This document shows positions 33,424 to 42,156 of a stretch of DNA of 64,000 nucleotides, piece after piece (the stretch's first letter is position 1; every line of letters starts with the position of its first letter). The translations under genes and the position numbers were made by a program. Under the pieces are notes generated by a model, which worked only from the letters and a program-made list of their open reading frames with translations, ran no database searches and had not been told where the DNA came from. Source of the DNA: Bog-375 sp049587755 (GTDB lineage: Bacteria; Acidobacteriota; Terriglobia; Bryobacterales; Bryobacteraceae); NCBI GenBank assembly GCA_049587755.1, contig JBAVEN010000054.1:40415-104414 (forward strand). Direction: 5' to 3'.

Positions 33424-34718
33424 GACGGGTTTCCCACGGCCGCGTAGCGCACTCTTGGGTCGCGGGCCAATTCCGGCGCGAGAAAGCGATTCGGGTCGAG
33501 CACAATGGCCTCCCTCATACTGCTCACGACTTCCTCGCTTGAAAGCTCCCTGAAGATGGGCCACTCGGTAGAGAGCACCATGGCGTCAGAGCCATCGAGT
33601 GCTTCCCGGCTGGATCGACAGAGGAGGACCGCCGAGCTAAGTTCCGGTGGAAGCTTCCGGATGGCCGGGTCGTAAGCGCGGACCTCGGCGCGGCAGCTGT
33701 CGAGCCAGAGACACAACTCAACGGCACTGGAGCGGCGCAGCGTGTCCGTGCCTGGCTTATAAGTCAGGCCCAGGATGGCGATTCGCTTCCCGCGGAGGTC
33801 GCCGAGCAGGTCTAATAGCTTGTGCCGGGGCCATGCCTTGTGCTCGTTGTTGCTGGCGATGACGGCAGAAAACAAATGAGTCGGAACACCCTGCTGTCGG
33901 CCGATCTGCTCAAGAAAAGAGACATCCCGCGCCAGCGTGCCGCCGGCGAATGCCGCCCCAGGGCTCAGATATGCCCTTGGGCCGATCCTCGGCTCGCTCT
34001 TCAACCCGCGCTCCACGTCCCTGGCGTCGGCCCCCACCCGCTCGCAGAGGGCCGCGAGCTCGTTGATGAAAACGACCGATGTCGCCAGGAAGGCGTTCAG
34101 CGCATGCTTCGTCATTTCAGCAGACTCGACATCCATCCACAGGATGTTCTGGGAAAAGGGAGCCAGCAGAGCGGCCAGAAGTGCGCGATCTTCCCCATTT
34201 CGCAGTCCGACCACAATTCGCTCCGGCTGGCGAAACGAATTCAGTGCCTTGCCCAGCCGCAGGTTCTCCGGCGAGTAGGCAAACCTGGTGAGGCGGTCGG
34301 GATATAGCGTCTGGAATGCCCGCTGGAGGCTGGCTGAGAATCCGACGGGCACCTGGGAGGACACCAGCACCAGGGCGTTCTCCCGGATGTGCGGAAAGAT
34401 AGCCTCCACATGCGCCCGCACGGCACCCACATCCGCCACATCGCCGTCGCTCACGGGAGTGTCGAAGGTAACCCAGATTACGTCGGCGTTTTCCACGGCG
34501 CTGCGGAGGTCGCTGGCGAAGGACAACCGGCCTGTAGAGAGACCAGCGGCGATCAGTTCGGCGAGTCCCGGCTCGGAAACCGGCGGCGTGGCGTGCCGCA
34601 GTCGAGCGATTGTCTCCCCATCGGGATCGCAGCCGGTCACCGCAAAATGTTCCGCCAAACAGGCTGCCGTCACGCAACCAAGATGCCACAGACCGTACAC
34701 GCACACCCGCAGACTCAT
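33420..34718 (-). CDS. UDP-glucose/GDP-mannose dehydrogenase homologue lacking the catalytic cysteine
   Basis: The start is ATG 34718, with GGAGAG just upstream and a 4-base overlap with the epimerase stop; 432 aa. The order of the three UDPG/MGDP dehydrogenase domains is kept: 'KHALNAFLATSVVFINELAAL' and 'ILGLTYKPGTDTLRRSSAVE' are standard. Two key places differ. The Rossmann loop is GLWHLG instead of GxGYVG, and the active-site FGGSCFPKD is 'FAGGTLARD', with Thr ~261 where the thiol should be. Classical two-step oxidation to a uronic acid is therefore unlikely. It may make a different sugar or bind substrate only. Confidence 0.85.
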   Translation of the reverse strand: MSLRVCVYGLWHLGCVTAACLAEHFAVTGCDPDGETIARLRHATPPVSEPGLAELIAAGLSTGRLSFASDLRSAVENADVIWVTFDTPVSDGDVADVGAVRAHVEAIFPHIRENALVLVSSQVPVGFSASLQRAFQTLYPDRLTRFAYSPENLRLGKALNSFRQPERIVVGLRNGEDRALLAALLAPFSQNILWMDVESAEMTKHALNAFLATSVVFINELAALCERVGADARDVERGLKSEPRIGPRAYLSPGAAFAGGTLARDVSFLEQIGRQQGVPTHLFSAVIASNNEHKAWPRHKLLDLLGDLRGKRIAILGLTYKPGTDTLRRSSAVELCLWLDSCRAEVRAYDPAIRKLPPELSSAVLLCRSSREALDGSDAMVLSTEWPIFRELSSEEVVSSMREAIVLDPNRFLAPELARDPRVRYAAVGNPS

Positions 34719-35668
34719 CGTCTCTCCAGCAGCCAGCGGTTCCGGTCCAGGAACTCCAACGTACGCACCACGGCTTCCCGGATGGTGAGACGCGGTCTCC
34801 AACCCAGCCGGCGAATTCGTTCGCAATCGAGAAAGATGAACGGGCTGTCACCCACCCATCCGCGCTCTCCACCCGCGTAGTTCAATCGAGGCGAGACGTT
34901 AAGGTATTCGGAAATCCAGGCGATTGACTCATTCACCTCACAATATTCGTCAGTCCCGAGGTTGAAAACGTTGATCTTCCCGTACGCCTTCTCGATCGCC
35001 GTTAAGATAGCGGCCACGCAATCCTCCACGAATAGATAAGACTTGCGCTGCCTGCCGTTGCCCAGCACCTCGAGGCGGTCCGGGTGCGCGAGCAGTTGTC
35101 GGTAGAAGTCCAGCACGTGGCCGTGAGTATAGCGCTCGCCCAGAATGGAAACGAAGCGGAAGATGTAACCCTGGAATCCGAATCCCTCGCAGTAGGCGGC
35201 GATCATGCCCTCCGCCGCCAACTTGGAGGCGGCGTAGAAAGAGGTCTGGATGGGGAAGGGAGCGTCCTCGGGAGTCGGAAACACGGTCGGTTCGCCGTAG
35301 ACCGAGCCGGTCGAAGCGAATACAATGCGCCGCGCGGTCCGGGCGCGCATGGCTTCCAGCACGTTGGAGGTTACGATGGTGTTTTGCTCCAGATCCTTGC
35401 GAGGATGTTCGGTCCCGAAGCGCACATCCGCGTTGGCCGCGAGATGGAAGACGATATCAATGTCTTGCAACGCATCGAACAGCGAGTCCGTTTCCAGCAG
35501 GTCCCCGCGCACGAGGCGGAACCGCGGACACTGCGCGGCCGACTCCAGAAACTCCCTTTGGCCGGTGGAGAAGTTGTCAAACCCCGTCACGTCGTGTCCA
35601 TCCGCCAACAGGCGATCCACAAGATTGCTGCCGATGAACCCGGCTGCCCCGGTCACGAGTGCTTTCAA
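34715..35668 (-). CDS. NAD-dependent epimerase/dehydratase (GalE-like extended SDR)
   Basis: This is a 317-aa nucleotide-sugar epimerase or dehydratase. NAD motif 'VTGAAGFIGSNLVDRLL' (GxxGxxG) is at the N-terminus, then 'HLAANADVRFGTEHPRKDLEQN', the serine/threonine strand 'IVFASTGSVYGEP' and catalytic 'FYAASKLAAEGMI' (Y-x3-K). The substrate is probably UDP- or GDP-hexose. It is the second gene in the minus-strand unit, 10 bp after the truncated GT2 and overlapping the dehydrogenase-like gene. Confidence 0.9.
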   Translation of the reverse strand: MKALVTGAAGFIGSNLVDRLLADGHDVTGFDNFSTGQREFLESAAQCPRFRLVRGDLLETDSLFDALQDIDIVFHLAANADVRFGTEHPRKDLEQNTIVTSNVLEAMRARTARRIVFASTGSVYGEPTVFPTPEDAPFPIQTSFYAASKLAAEGMIAAYCEGFGFQGYIFRFVSILGERYTHGHVLDFYRQLLAHPDRLEVLGNGRQRKSYLFVEDCVAAILTAIEKAYGKINVFNLGTDEYCEVNESIAWISEYLNVSPRLNYAGGERGWVGDSPFIFLDCERIRRLGWRPRLTIREAVVRTLEFLDRNRWLLERR

Positions 35669-35678
35669 TTCGGCCGCC

Positions 35679-36455
35679 TTACCTCTCCGCGTCCGGCCCG
35701 GGAATGGCTCCGGCAGGGGAAAGTTTGCCGGCCTCGACCGCTGGCTCGGTTACCTCCATGCCGGCCGGGAAACGCATTTTCGAAAGCCGGCCCAAAGACA
35801 GCCTGATCTTGAAGATATCGACGGCGTTGCGAAGATTGCCGCGAAACAACTGAAGACGGCTGTCGGCATCGTCATGCCAGCGAATCGGAACTTCCTTGAT
35901 CCGGTAGCCGAGCCGTTGCGCGAGGGCAAGGATTTCCACGTCGTACATGTACCCGTCGATTTGCTGCCGCCGGAACAGGTCGCGAGCGATATCGCCTCGG
36001 AAGAACTTGAATCCGCACTGGGTATCCACAATCTCCGGCAAGCCGACGACGCTGTGCATGAACACGCCGAACCCCTTTGACCCGATGCGGCGATGGAGCG
36101 GTTGCCGGCGCTCGATCTCCGAATCCGGCAAACCGCGCGAGCCGATCACCACCTCGAAGCCCGCGGCCAGCCATGGCTGCAGTTTACCGAACTCCTCAAT
36201 CGGGACCTTGTTATCGGCGTCGGCAAAGCCGATGATATCGCCCGACGCGATCGAGACCGCTTCGCGGATACCGCGCCCCTTGCCGCGACGGGTGATCTCC
36301 CCAATTACCTTGATGGCCGGATTCGCACGCGCGAACTCGCCGGCCCGTTCGCGCGTGCCGTCGTTTCCATATTTCGCCGGGCTCTCCCAAGCCGCCGTTT
36401 GCGTTGGGGGGCGCAGGCATGGAGGCAGTTCCGCGAGCGTTGCACGATGGTACAC
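35679..36455 (-). CDS. Family 2 glycosyltransferase, N-terminally truncated
   Basis: From about residue 32 the protein is a good dolichyl-phosphate-glucose-synthase-like GT2: 'DGTRERAGEFARANPAIKV', 'RGKGRGIREAVSIASGDIIGF' (located at ~57-77), the DxD in 'GFADADNKVP', then 'GFKFFRGDIARDLF' and 'EILALAQRLGYRIKEVPIRW'. The expected first ~40 residues, with the nucleotide-binding 'VIPAYNE' strand and 'vvDDGStDGT', are missing. They are replaced by an unrelated leader that runs into the divergent promoter region. It is probably non-functional unless the N-terminus is supplied in trans or the assembly is wrong. Confidence 0.7.
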   Translation of the reverse strand: MYHRATLAELPPCLRPPTQTAAWESPAKYGNDGTRERAGEFARANPAIKVIGEITRRGKGRGIREAVSIASGDIIGFADADNKVPIEEFGKLQPWLAAGFEVVIGSRGLPDSEIERRQPLHRRIGSKGFGVFMHSVVGLPEIVDTQCGFKFFRGDIARDLFRRQQIDGYMYDVEILALAQRLGYRIKEVPIRWHDDADSRLQLFRGNLRNAVDIFKIRLSLGRLSKMRFPAGMEVTEPAVEAGKLSPAGAIPGPDAER

Positions 36456-36578
36456 TTATTTCTTGTTCTCAGCGATGCCCATTCAGATCCGGAGGAGCCA
36501 AACTGCACGGGAATCTGATCTCCGGACGGTCTTGGGAGTTTCCTCACGTGCGCTGATTGGCGGTCAGCTGGCTCTCCC

Positions 36579-39398
36579 ATGCCGACTCTCGAAACAATAC
36601 TCTGGTTTCTGATCGGCTTGGTGCTTGCTTTTGTTAGCGGGTACGGATTGCTGCGATACCTCCTCCCCGAATATCTCCAGGAATACCGGTTCGTGATCGC
36701 CATTCCCACCGGATACTCCGTGCTTGTGTGGCTGGCCTTCACACTTTCGGGGGCGTTCTCAGTCACCGTACCGATTGCACTCTGGGTCAGCTTCATGATT
36801 CTCGCAGGAATTACGGCCTTCTGCCTCTTCTTTTCCAAGTCAAGCGACTCGTGGAGGACCGTGAGACATGGTATCGCAGCCCTGCTTCTCTTGGCCGGAC
36901 CGATGATCGGCGTTATTTTGTGGCCGCTCTTCCTGTCAGGCGCCAGGACCTACCTGGGGTCCGTCAATCCGGATTTTACCTTCGCCGTGAAAGATCTGTT
37001 TTACCTGAAGGGCCACGTCTCCACTGCCATCGGCGGTCGCTTCGACGGCTTCGCTCCATTCCGAAGCTCGTCAGCGAACCTGCCCGTGCACGCGCGATAT
37101 ATCGGCAGCCTGTTCGGAATGCTGCTCGAGACGCTGTTATCCGTAGACGGCAGGACCGGCCTGACTATGGCCCTTGCAATCTGGCTTTCCGCTATCCCTG
37201 GCTCGATTTTTTTCCTGTCGCGGGCAGCTCTGGGCTTCGATCAAACGGTTTCGCGAGTGGCGGCAGCTCTATGCGCCATCAGCGCTCCCTACGCTATGAG
37301 CTATTTTCTTTTCTTTGTCGGCCAGAATTCGACGCTCGCATTGGCTCCGATTCTCTTAGCGCTTTTATATCTCTTATTCACGCGGCCGTGTCCAAAGCTA
37401 TTTGTGCTGACGACGACGCTGTTGTGTGCCGTGTTCTGGATCTACCCAGTGATACTGCCTTATGTCTTAGGGCCAACGGGCGGCCTCCTGCTGTACCTGA
37501 TGGCAACCCGGCGTCTCAAGCTAACCGCCGCCTTCCTTGTCGGTGTCGGGATCGTCGGAGCGTTTTTGCTGTCCATCGTGCCACTGGGCACTACGTTTTT
37601 GCGCTCGTACGCTCTGGATTGGCAGCATCTCTTTCACACGGTCACATGGGGCCGGTACTTTGAAGAATTCCTCACGGAGCGATCGCCCGTGTACTTCTTT
37701 GGGGTGGCAAGCTACCCTTTCGAGAGTGCTCTGCTGGCTCGTTTGCTCGGCGGCCTCGCGATCCGAGCATCGGTAGCCTTGGCCGGCTTGACTGGCGCCG
37801 CATTGCTAGCGGCGCTCGTTGACTGGGGTTCCCGTCAGAGCGATAGGCGTCCGCCGGTTCTCATCGTTGCGGCCTGGATAATGTTCGCAGTAGTGTGGTG
37901 GAACTACACTTTCCGGTTTCAGTATGGATACGGGCTCCTCAAGATGATGTCCTGGGTTCAGTTCGCCATGATTCCTGTCGCAGCTTACGGCCTTGTGCGA
38001 GTTTGGCGTCTTGTACGGTTGCCGGGCCTCGGCCGTAGATGGAGGACCTTGCTGGCAGCAACACTCGCCCTGTCCTGGCTCGCTGTCAGCACTGCGTCGA
38101 CCCTTGAGTACGGAGCCAAGGGTATGGGTCTGGAGACTGGTGGCGTTAACGTCCAACACCTCTCGCAAAATGCCGACTATCTGGAGCTCGAGAACGAAGT
38201 TCCCAGAAGGATTCGGCCCGACCAGAGTATCGGCTTGGCGTTCAGCGACTCAATACAGACAGAGTGGGTTTCCTATTACCTGCGTTCCGTGCGGCTGTCC
38301 ATACTCAGCCATCTGTACCTGCCTGTCGTCGAGCAGGATCTGCCCGAAGATCAAACTAACGCGCAACGCCGGAGCCCGGATCCGGTTCGTCAGCCATTTG
38401 TCGGCCGCGACAACCTGTACTTCCATGGAGCGGCCGACGATTACTATCTTCTAGCGAACAGGGGGCAGCCTACCGCCGACATTACTGATCGGGAGCTGCC
38501 TGCTCCCATATGGCGGGATCGGACATTTCAACTGATCAGGGCGGCGGATCTCAAGACTTTCTTGGTAACAGGTCGCGGCTATTATTCCCTGGAACACGCC
38601 CCGTTGCGGAGATCCTATTGGTGGCCCGATGCCTTTCGATGGAGCGCTCGTGGCGGCGAGATATACCTATTTCGCCCAAGCGCAAAAGGCGAGTCTTACC
38701 GCCTGTCGCTTGTCTTGCTGACCGGATTCGGTTTGAAGAGCGCTCGCCGCACCGTGAGTTTCTATCTAGATGGAACAATGTTCGATGAGATCGCAATCAA
38801 TGGCAACTCGCGGGTGATGACCAGGCCATTCGTCGTACGCGACGATGTGGAGCGGATCGTCTTTCGCGTTCGGGAGGAGGTCGCTTGCGTTCCCAGGAAG
38901 TTCGCCCTCTGGAACACATCGATACCTAATGATGTTCGCCATTTGAACGTGGCTGCCGCCGAGATTCGGGTCGTGGCGCCCGGGGAGCTTCGCCCGCCCG
39001 CCAAACTGGGAGAAGTCATTTCGGGAGGCGATATTCTCCGGAGATCCGCGGCCTTCGATGGTATGGAAGTGAATGGCTGGATAAGGGACATGGCAACGCT
39101 GTCCTTTGTTGCTCCAGCGGGTAGTTCGCGGCTCAGGCTAAACATTCTCGTGCCAAGAGCCCCCTCTTTCATCTTCCCGTTTCCCATCTTGTTCGACGTC
39201 GACGGTCACCGGGTAACGTCGGCGGTCCGCTCTCCGGGGCCAGTTGAGGTGACTTTCCCGTTGACGCCATCACCGAACCAACGTGCGATTGAGATATCGA
39301 TTCATCCCCCCCAGTGGTTCTTGCCAGCGGGCTATGATCGAAGCCTCCGCGAGACGATCCAGAGCGTCAGACTGCAATCCCTGGCTTTTGAACGCTAA
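36579..39398 (+). CDS. Large multi-pass membrane protein with C-terminal beta domain (GT-C-like)
   Basis: This is a 939-aa protein with about 12 transmembrane helices in residues 1-510 ('ILWFLIGLVLAFVSGYGLL', 'LFVLTTTLLCAVFWIYPVIL' etc.), a large soluble region at ~510-720, and a beta-sandwich-like C-terminus. A GT-C polyprenyl-sugar transferase is plausible from layout and context, but no catalytic motif is certain. Aromatic/acidic loop 'VNPDFTFAVKDLFYLKG' after the third helix might carry the usual Asp/Glu. It is divergent from the truncated GT2 gene. Base usage is less GC-rich than its neighbours, suggesting transfer. Confidence 0.72.
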   Translation: MPTLETILWFLIGLVLAFVSGYGLLRYLLPEYLQEYRFVIAIPTGYSVLVWLAFTLSGAFSVTVPIALWVSFMILAGITAFCLFFSKSSDSWRTVRHGIAALLLLAGPMIGVILWPLFLSGARTYLGSVNPDFTFAVKDLFYLKGHVSTAIGGRFDGFAPFRSSSANLPVHARYIGSLFGMLLETLLSVDGRTGLTMALAIWLSAIPGSIFFLSRAALGFDQTVSRVAAALCAISAPYAMSYFLFFVGQNSTLALAPILLALLYLLFTRPCPKLFVLTTTLLCAVFWIYPVILPYVLGPTGGLLLYLMATRRLKLTAAFLVGVGIVGAFLLSIVPLGTTFLRSYALDWQHLFHTVTWGRYFEEFLTERSPVYFFGVASYPFESALLARLLGGLAIRASVALAGLTGAALLAALVDWGSRQSDRRPPVLIVAAWIMFAVVWWNYTFRFQYGYGLLKMMSWVQFAMIPVAAYGLVRVWRLVRLPGLGRRWRTLLAATLALSWLAVSTASTLEYGAKGMGLETGGVNVQHLSQNADYLELENEVPRRIRPDQSIGLAFSDSIQTEWVSYYLRSVRLSILSHLYLPVVEQDLPEDQTNAQRRSPDPVRQPFVGRDNLYFHGAADDYYLLANRGQPTADITDRELPAPIWRDRTFQLIRAADLKTFLVTGRGYYSLEHAPLRRSYWWPDAFRWSARGGEIYLFRPSAKGESYRLSLVLLTGFGLKSARRTVSFYLDGTMFDEIAINGNSRVMTRPFVVRDDVERIVFRVREEVACVPRKFALWNTSIPNDVRHLNVAAAEIRVVAPGELRPPAKLGEVISGGDILRRSAAFDGMEVNGWIRDMATLSFVAPAGSSRLRLNILVPRAPSFIFPFPILFDVDGHRVTSAVRSPGPVEVTFPLTPSPNQRAIEISIHPPQWFLPAGYDRSLRETIQSVRLQSLAFER

Positions 39399-39476
39399 CA
39401 GCCTGCACGTTGGTTTTCCGTTGTGTCGAGATTCGGTCCACGAGCCGGGGTGTGTTCCAAAATACCGCGAGTAACT

Positions 39477-40352
39477 TCAGGCTCCGCTGGCGGGGCGCAA
39501 CCCTCCGCACGGCAGAGGTCCAGCAGCCTGGCATAGTCGCCTCTCCGCAAGAACATCTCCGTACCGCCGGCCGGTGAAACCCCGCACGAATCGTTCCAGG
39601 TTTTCAATCGCCCGCCTCCGGGGTCCGCTGCACTCGAACAATGCGAATCCAAGCTTGTCGAGATATGTGAGAGGTCGTAACGGCTCACAGCCGGCCCTTA
39701 GGAGGCCGTACGGCCAAAACTCGAAATAGATGCTCAATGATGGGTTCGAGGCCAGGGTATTCTGCATGCCGCTGAACACTTCCCACTCCCATCCCTGAAC
39801 GTCCATCTTCACAAAATCCACGGGCTGTCCAGCCAACACATCGTCCAGCGCCGCCACCCTGACGACATTGCATCTGGAGTCATCGCGCCGATGCCGTGGC
39901 GCGAGGCGGTTATCACCGGCGTTTAGTAACGATCGGGACAACACGGCGGAGCCGTTCGCCGAGCCCAGGGCACAATTGCGCAGGCCGACGTTCCGAACAT
40001 GGTTCGCCACGCAGTTCCGCGACAACACATCGAACAACTCAGGGTCAGGTTCGAACGCGAGTACGCTGCCCTGCTCCCCTACAAGCTCCGCTAAAAGCAA
40101 TGTATACAATCCTTGATTGGCGCCGATGTCTACAACCCGCATGCCTGGCCGAATCGTAGCGCGCAGAAGGGCCTCGATGCTTCGCCCCATTAGACCCAGC
40201 TTGTGTAGACAGAGACTCAGCAAGCGATCAAACGACACGGCGGTGAAGCTTCGCCCCCCAACGTGCACTTCACGCCGCCACGCAGGCATGAGGTTCAAAC
40301 TCACCAGTGGTCTCAGGATGCCCATCTCTGCTAAGCCTCGCGCACAATTCAA
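39477..40352 (-). CDS. FkbM-family SAM-dependent methyltransferase
   Basis: This is a 291-aa enzyme. The SAM site is 'VVDIGANQGLYTLLLAELVG', followed by 'VLAFEPDPELFDVLSRNCVAN' (located ~residues 110-130) and the FkbM signature 'DFVKMDVQGWEWEVFSGM'. FkbM enzymes methylate hydroxyls of sugars or polyketides; in this cluster a sugar O-methylation is likely. Its ATG overlaps the stop of the methyltransferase-GT2 gene (ATGA), so both are in one unit. It is convergent with the membrane protein gene. Confidence 0.88.
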   Translation of the reverse strand: MNCARGLAEMGILRPLVSLNLMPAWRREVHVGGRSFTAVSFDRLLSLCLHKLGLMGRSIEALLRATIRPGMRVVDIGANQGLYTLLLAELVGEQGSVLAFEPDPELFDVLSRNCVANHVRNVGLRNCALGSANGSAVLSRSLLNAGDNRLAPRHRRDDSRCNVVRVAALDDVLAGQPVDFVKMDVQGWEWEVFSGMQNTLASNPSLSIYFEFWPYGLLRAGCEPLRPLTYLDKLGFALFECSGPRRRAIENLERFVRGFTGRRYGDVLAERRLCQAAGPLPCGGLRPASGA

Positions 40353-41842
40353 ATGAACTTCAATCGCCGGGCCGCGAGATCCACCATGCGGGCCAACAAA
40401 ACGCCGTGCCGCCAGCGTTGAATGTTCGTGGAGCCGTACTCCCTTTCGCGATAACGAACTGGAATGTCGAGCATTTTCAGATGCAGCCGCCCCGCCCCGA
40501 ACAATAAGTCAAAATCCCCAAATGGATCGAGCCCGCCAAAGTAGGAGCGGTTCGCAGCGATTCTCAAGTAGTCGCTCTTCAACAGAGCCTTCGTGCCGCA
40601 AAGTGTATCCTTGATCGGCTGGCCAAGCAGCCAGCTAAACATGACGCTGAACAATTTGTTCGCGCACAGGTTGAAGAAGCGCATGGCTTCTTCGTCCATG
40701 GGATACACCAGGCGCACTCCGTTAGCGAACTCGGCCTTGCCGGTTCTCAGCGCCTCGTAATACTTCGGCAACTCCTCGGGAGGCATGGTTAAGTCGGCGT
40801 CGAGAATCATCAGGATTTCGCCCGTGGCAACTTCAAAGGCCTCCCGCACGGCGTTCCCCTTCCCCTTTCCGGTTTGACGCATCGCGCGGATGGGAATGGA
40901 ACGGTTGTCACGGATCACGCGCTGGATCTCCTCCCAGGTGTCATCGTGCGAGTGGCCCTCGACGAAAATGAGCTCGGTTCCACTTCCGAGAGCTGGCAGG
41001 CGCGCCACAGCCGCACGAATATTGCCCGCCTCGTTCCGCGCCGGGACAACGACCGTCACCGTGTAGTCCCCTGCGCTCTCGAAAGGCTTGGGACGCGCAA
41101 TTACAAATACCGAGAGGCACAGAAAGGGAAGGATGGGAGCGACAAAGCGATTTAGGAGGGCGTCCAGGCCAAACAGGGGCACTGGCATCAAGATCCGCGG
41201 CTCCGCTCTGATAAACTCCCAGTCGCCCAGTAATAGGAAGTTCCTAACATCCTGTAGAGTCAACCAATTCAGAGCGGGGTGCTTCGCTTGGAGCCGAAGA
41301 AGCTTGGCGATTGCCAAGAAGGGGCGCCAAAGATTGCTGTGAAAATTCAGGATCAGTCGGGTCTTAGGGTGAGCGACAGCGTGGAGCCTCTGGAAACATA
41401 TCTGCAAATCGGCGGCGAAGTTGGCCGTGTCCGATAGAATGACAAAATCAAAGGTTCGATTGACGTCCAGGAGTTCTGCCGCTTGCTTTACAAACACGCC
41501 ATGCGGCAATCGTTGCCGCGCCCGGTCGATCTGCCTGCCCGACAGATCCACGCCGGCGATGTCGCGATTGGGCAACAGCGCCAGGAGTTCGCCGGCTCCA
41601 CAGCCAACTTCAAGGACGCTGGCATCGGCCGGAATCAGGAACTTGTAATAATGGGCCAAAAGCGTCCGGTAGCGCCGTCCGGCCCAGGTTCCTTCGCCAT
41701 CCAGGCGATCATAGAAGCTTTCGGTCTTCTCCAGGAGGCTAGTCACCGCAAAGGCTGGGACGTGCGCTCCGTTCGCGGGGTTGACAACGTTTGCTGACGT
41801 ATCCAATGGTTGCTGGGTCGCCAATGCATTAGTATACTCCAT
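40349..41842 (-). CDS. Fusion of a class I methyltransferase and a GT2 glycosyltransferase
   Basis: The start is taken as ATG 41842 (MEYTNALATQQPLD), 497 aa; the frame is open for ~300 more bases because of a DUF1016 remnant upstream. Residues ~20-240 form a SAM methyltransferase ('VLEVGCGAGELLALLP' near 81, 'IAGVDLSGRQIDRARQRL'). Residues ~263-497 are a GT2 of the dolichol-phosphate-mannose-synthase type: 'VTVVVPARNEAGN', 'LIFVEGHSHDDTW', 'GKGKGNAVREAF' and 'LMILDADLTMPPEELPKY'. It probably transfers a sugar to a polyprenyl phosphate and modifies it or its product. It is coupled to the FkbM gene. Confidence 0.85.
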   Translation of the reverse strand: MEYTNALATQQPLDTSANVVNPANGAHVPAFAVTSLLEKTESFYDRLDGEGTWAGRRYRTLLAHYYKFLIPADASVLEVGCGAGELLALLPNRDIAGVDLSGRQIDRARQRLPHGVFVKQAAELLDVNRTFDFVILSDTANFAADLQICFQRLHAVAHPKTRLILNFHSNLWRPFLAIAKLLRLQAKHPALNWLTLQDVRNFLLLGDWEFIRAEPRILMPVPLFGLDALLNRFVAPILPFLCLSVFVIARPKPFESAGDYTVTVVVPARNEAGNIRAAVARLPALGSGTELIFVEGHSHDDTWEEIQRVIRDNRSIPIRAMRQTGKGKGNAVREAFEVATGEILMILDADLTMPPEELPKYYEALRTGKAEFANGVRLVYPMDEEAMRFFNLCANKLFSVMFSWLLGQPIKDTLCGTKALLKSDYLRIAANRSYFGGLDPFGDFDLLFGAGRLHLKMLDIPVRYREREYGSTNIQRWRHGVLLARMVDLAARRLKFI

Positions 41843-41879
41843 ATCGTGGTTTTTACCTTCGATCTGCCCCCCGCTCAAG

Positions 41880-42136
41880 TTCCAGTCACGCTCGCGCGCT
41901 GCTTCGCCGAGCATTAGAAAATCGAAGTTGTATGGATCCTTGGTGACTTCTTGCGCAAGATCGGACCGAGGTGGCGGGAGGCGCAATCGAAGTCGTGATG
42001 GCTTTCCCTGTCGTCGATAGAGACCGCTCTCGATCTGGTGGGCCAAAACGGCTCGGCTCCAGCCGTGCTGGATAGCGGCCTGCGCGTACCAGACACGCTC
42101 GTCGCGGTCGGTAACCTTGTCGAGCAGGACGCTGAC
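41880..42136 (-). pseudogene. Internal fragment of a DUF1016 (YhcG-type PDDEXK) nuclease gene
   Basis: Minus-strand translation reads 'VSVLLDKVTDRDERVWYAQ', then 'AAIQHGWSRAVLAHQIESGL', then 'YRRQGK', and after a short indel-damaged segment 'PPPRSDLAQEVTKDPYNFDF' and 'GEAARERDW'. This is the conserved middle of YhcG-like proteins (LDK..D...R.WYA..A...GWSR..L..QI..; TKDPYNFDFL). The first ~130 residues and the C-terminal nuclease core are absent. The fragment is in the same frame as the methyltransferase-GT2 gene and continues into it without a stop. It is a relic of a vanished neighbour or of an element. Confidence 0.8.
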
Positions 42137-42156
42137 TGGCCGCCCGATGCTCCGGT

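Noticed and set aside
39395..39688. Alternative minus-strand frame at the end of the FkbM gene, possibly indicating a late frameshift
   Set aside because: The in-frame FkbM C-terminus reads acceptably and the alternative frame lacks clear homology; not enough to call a frameshift.
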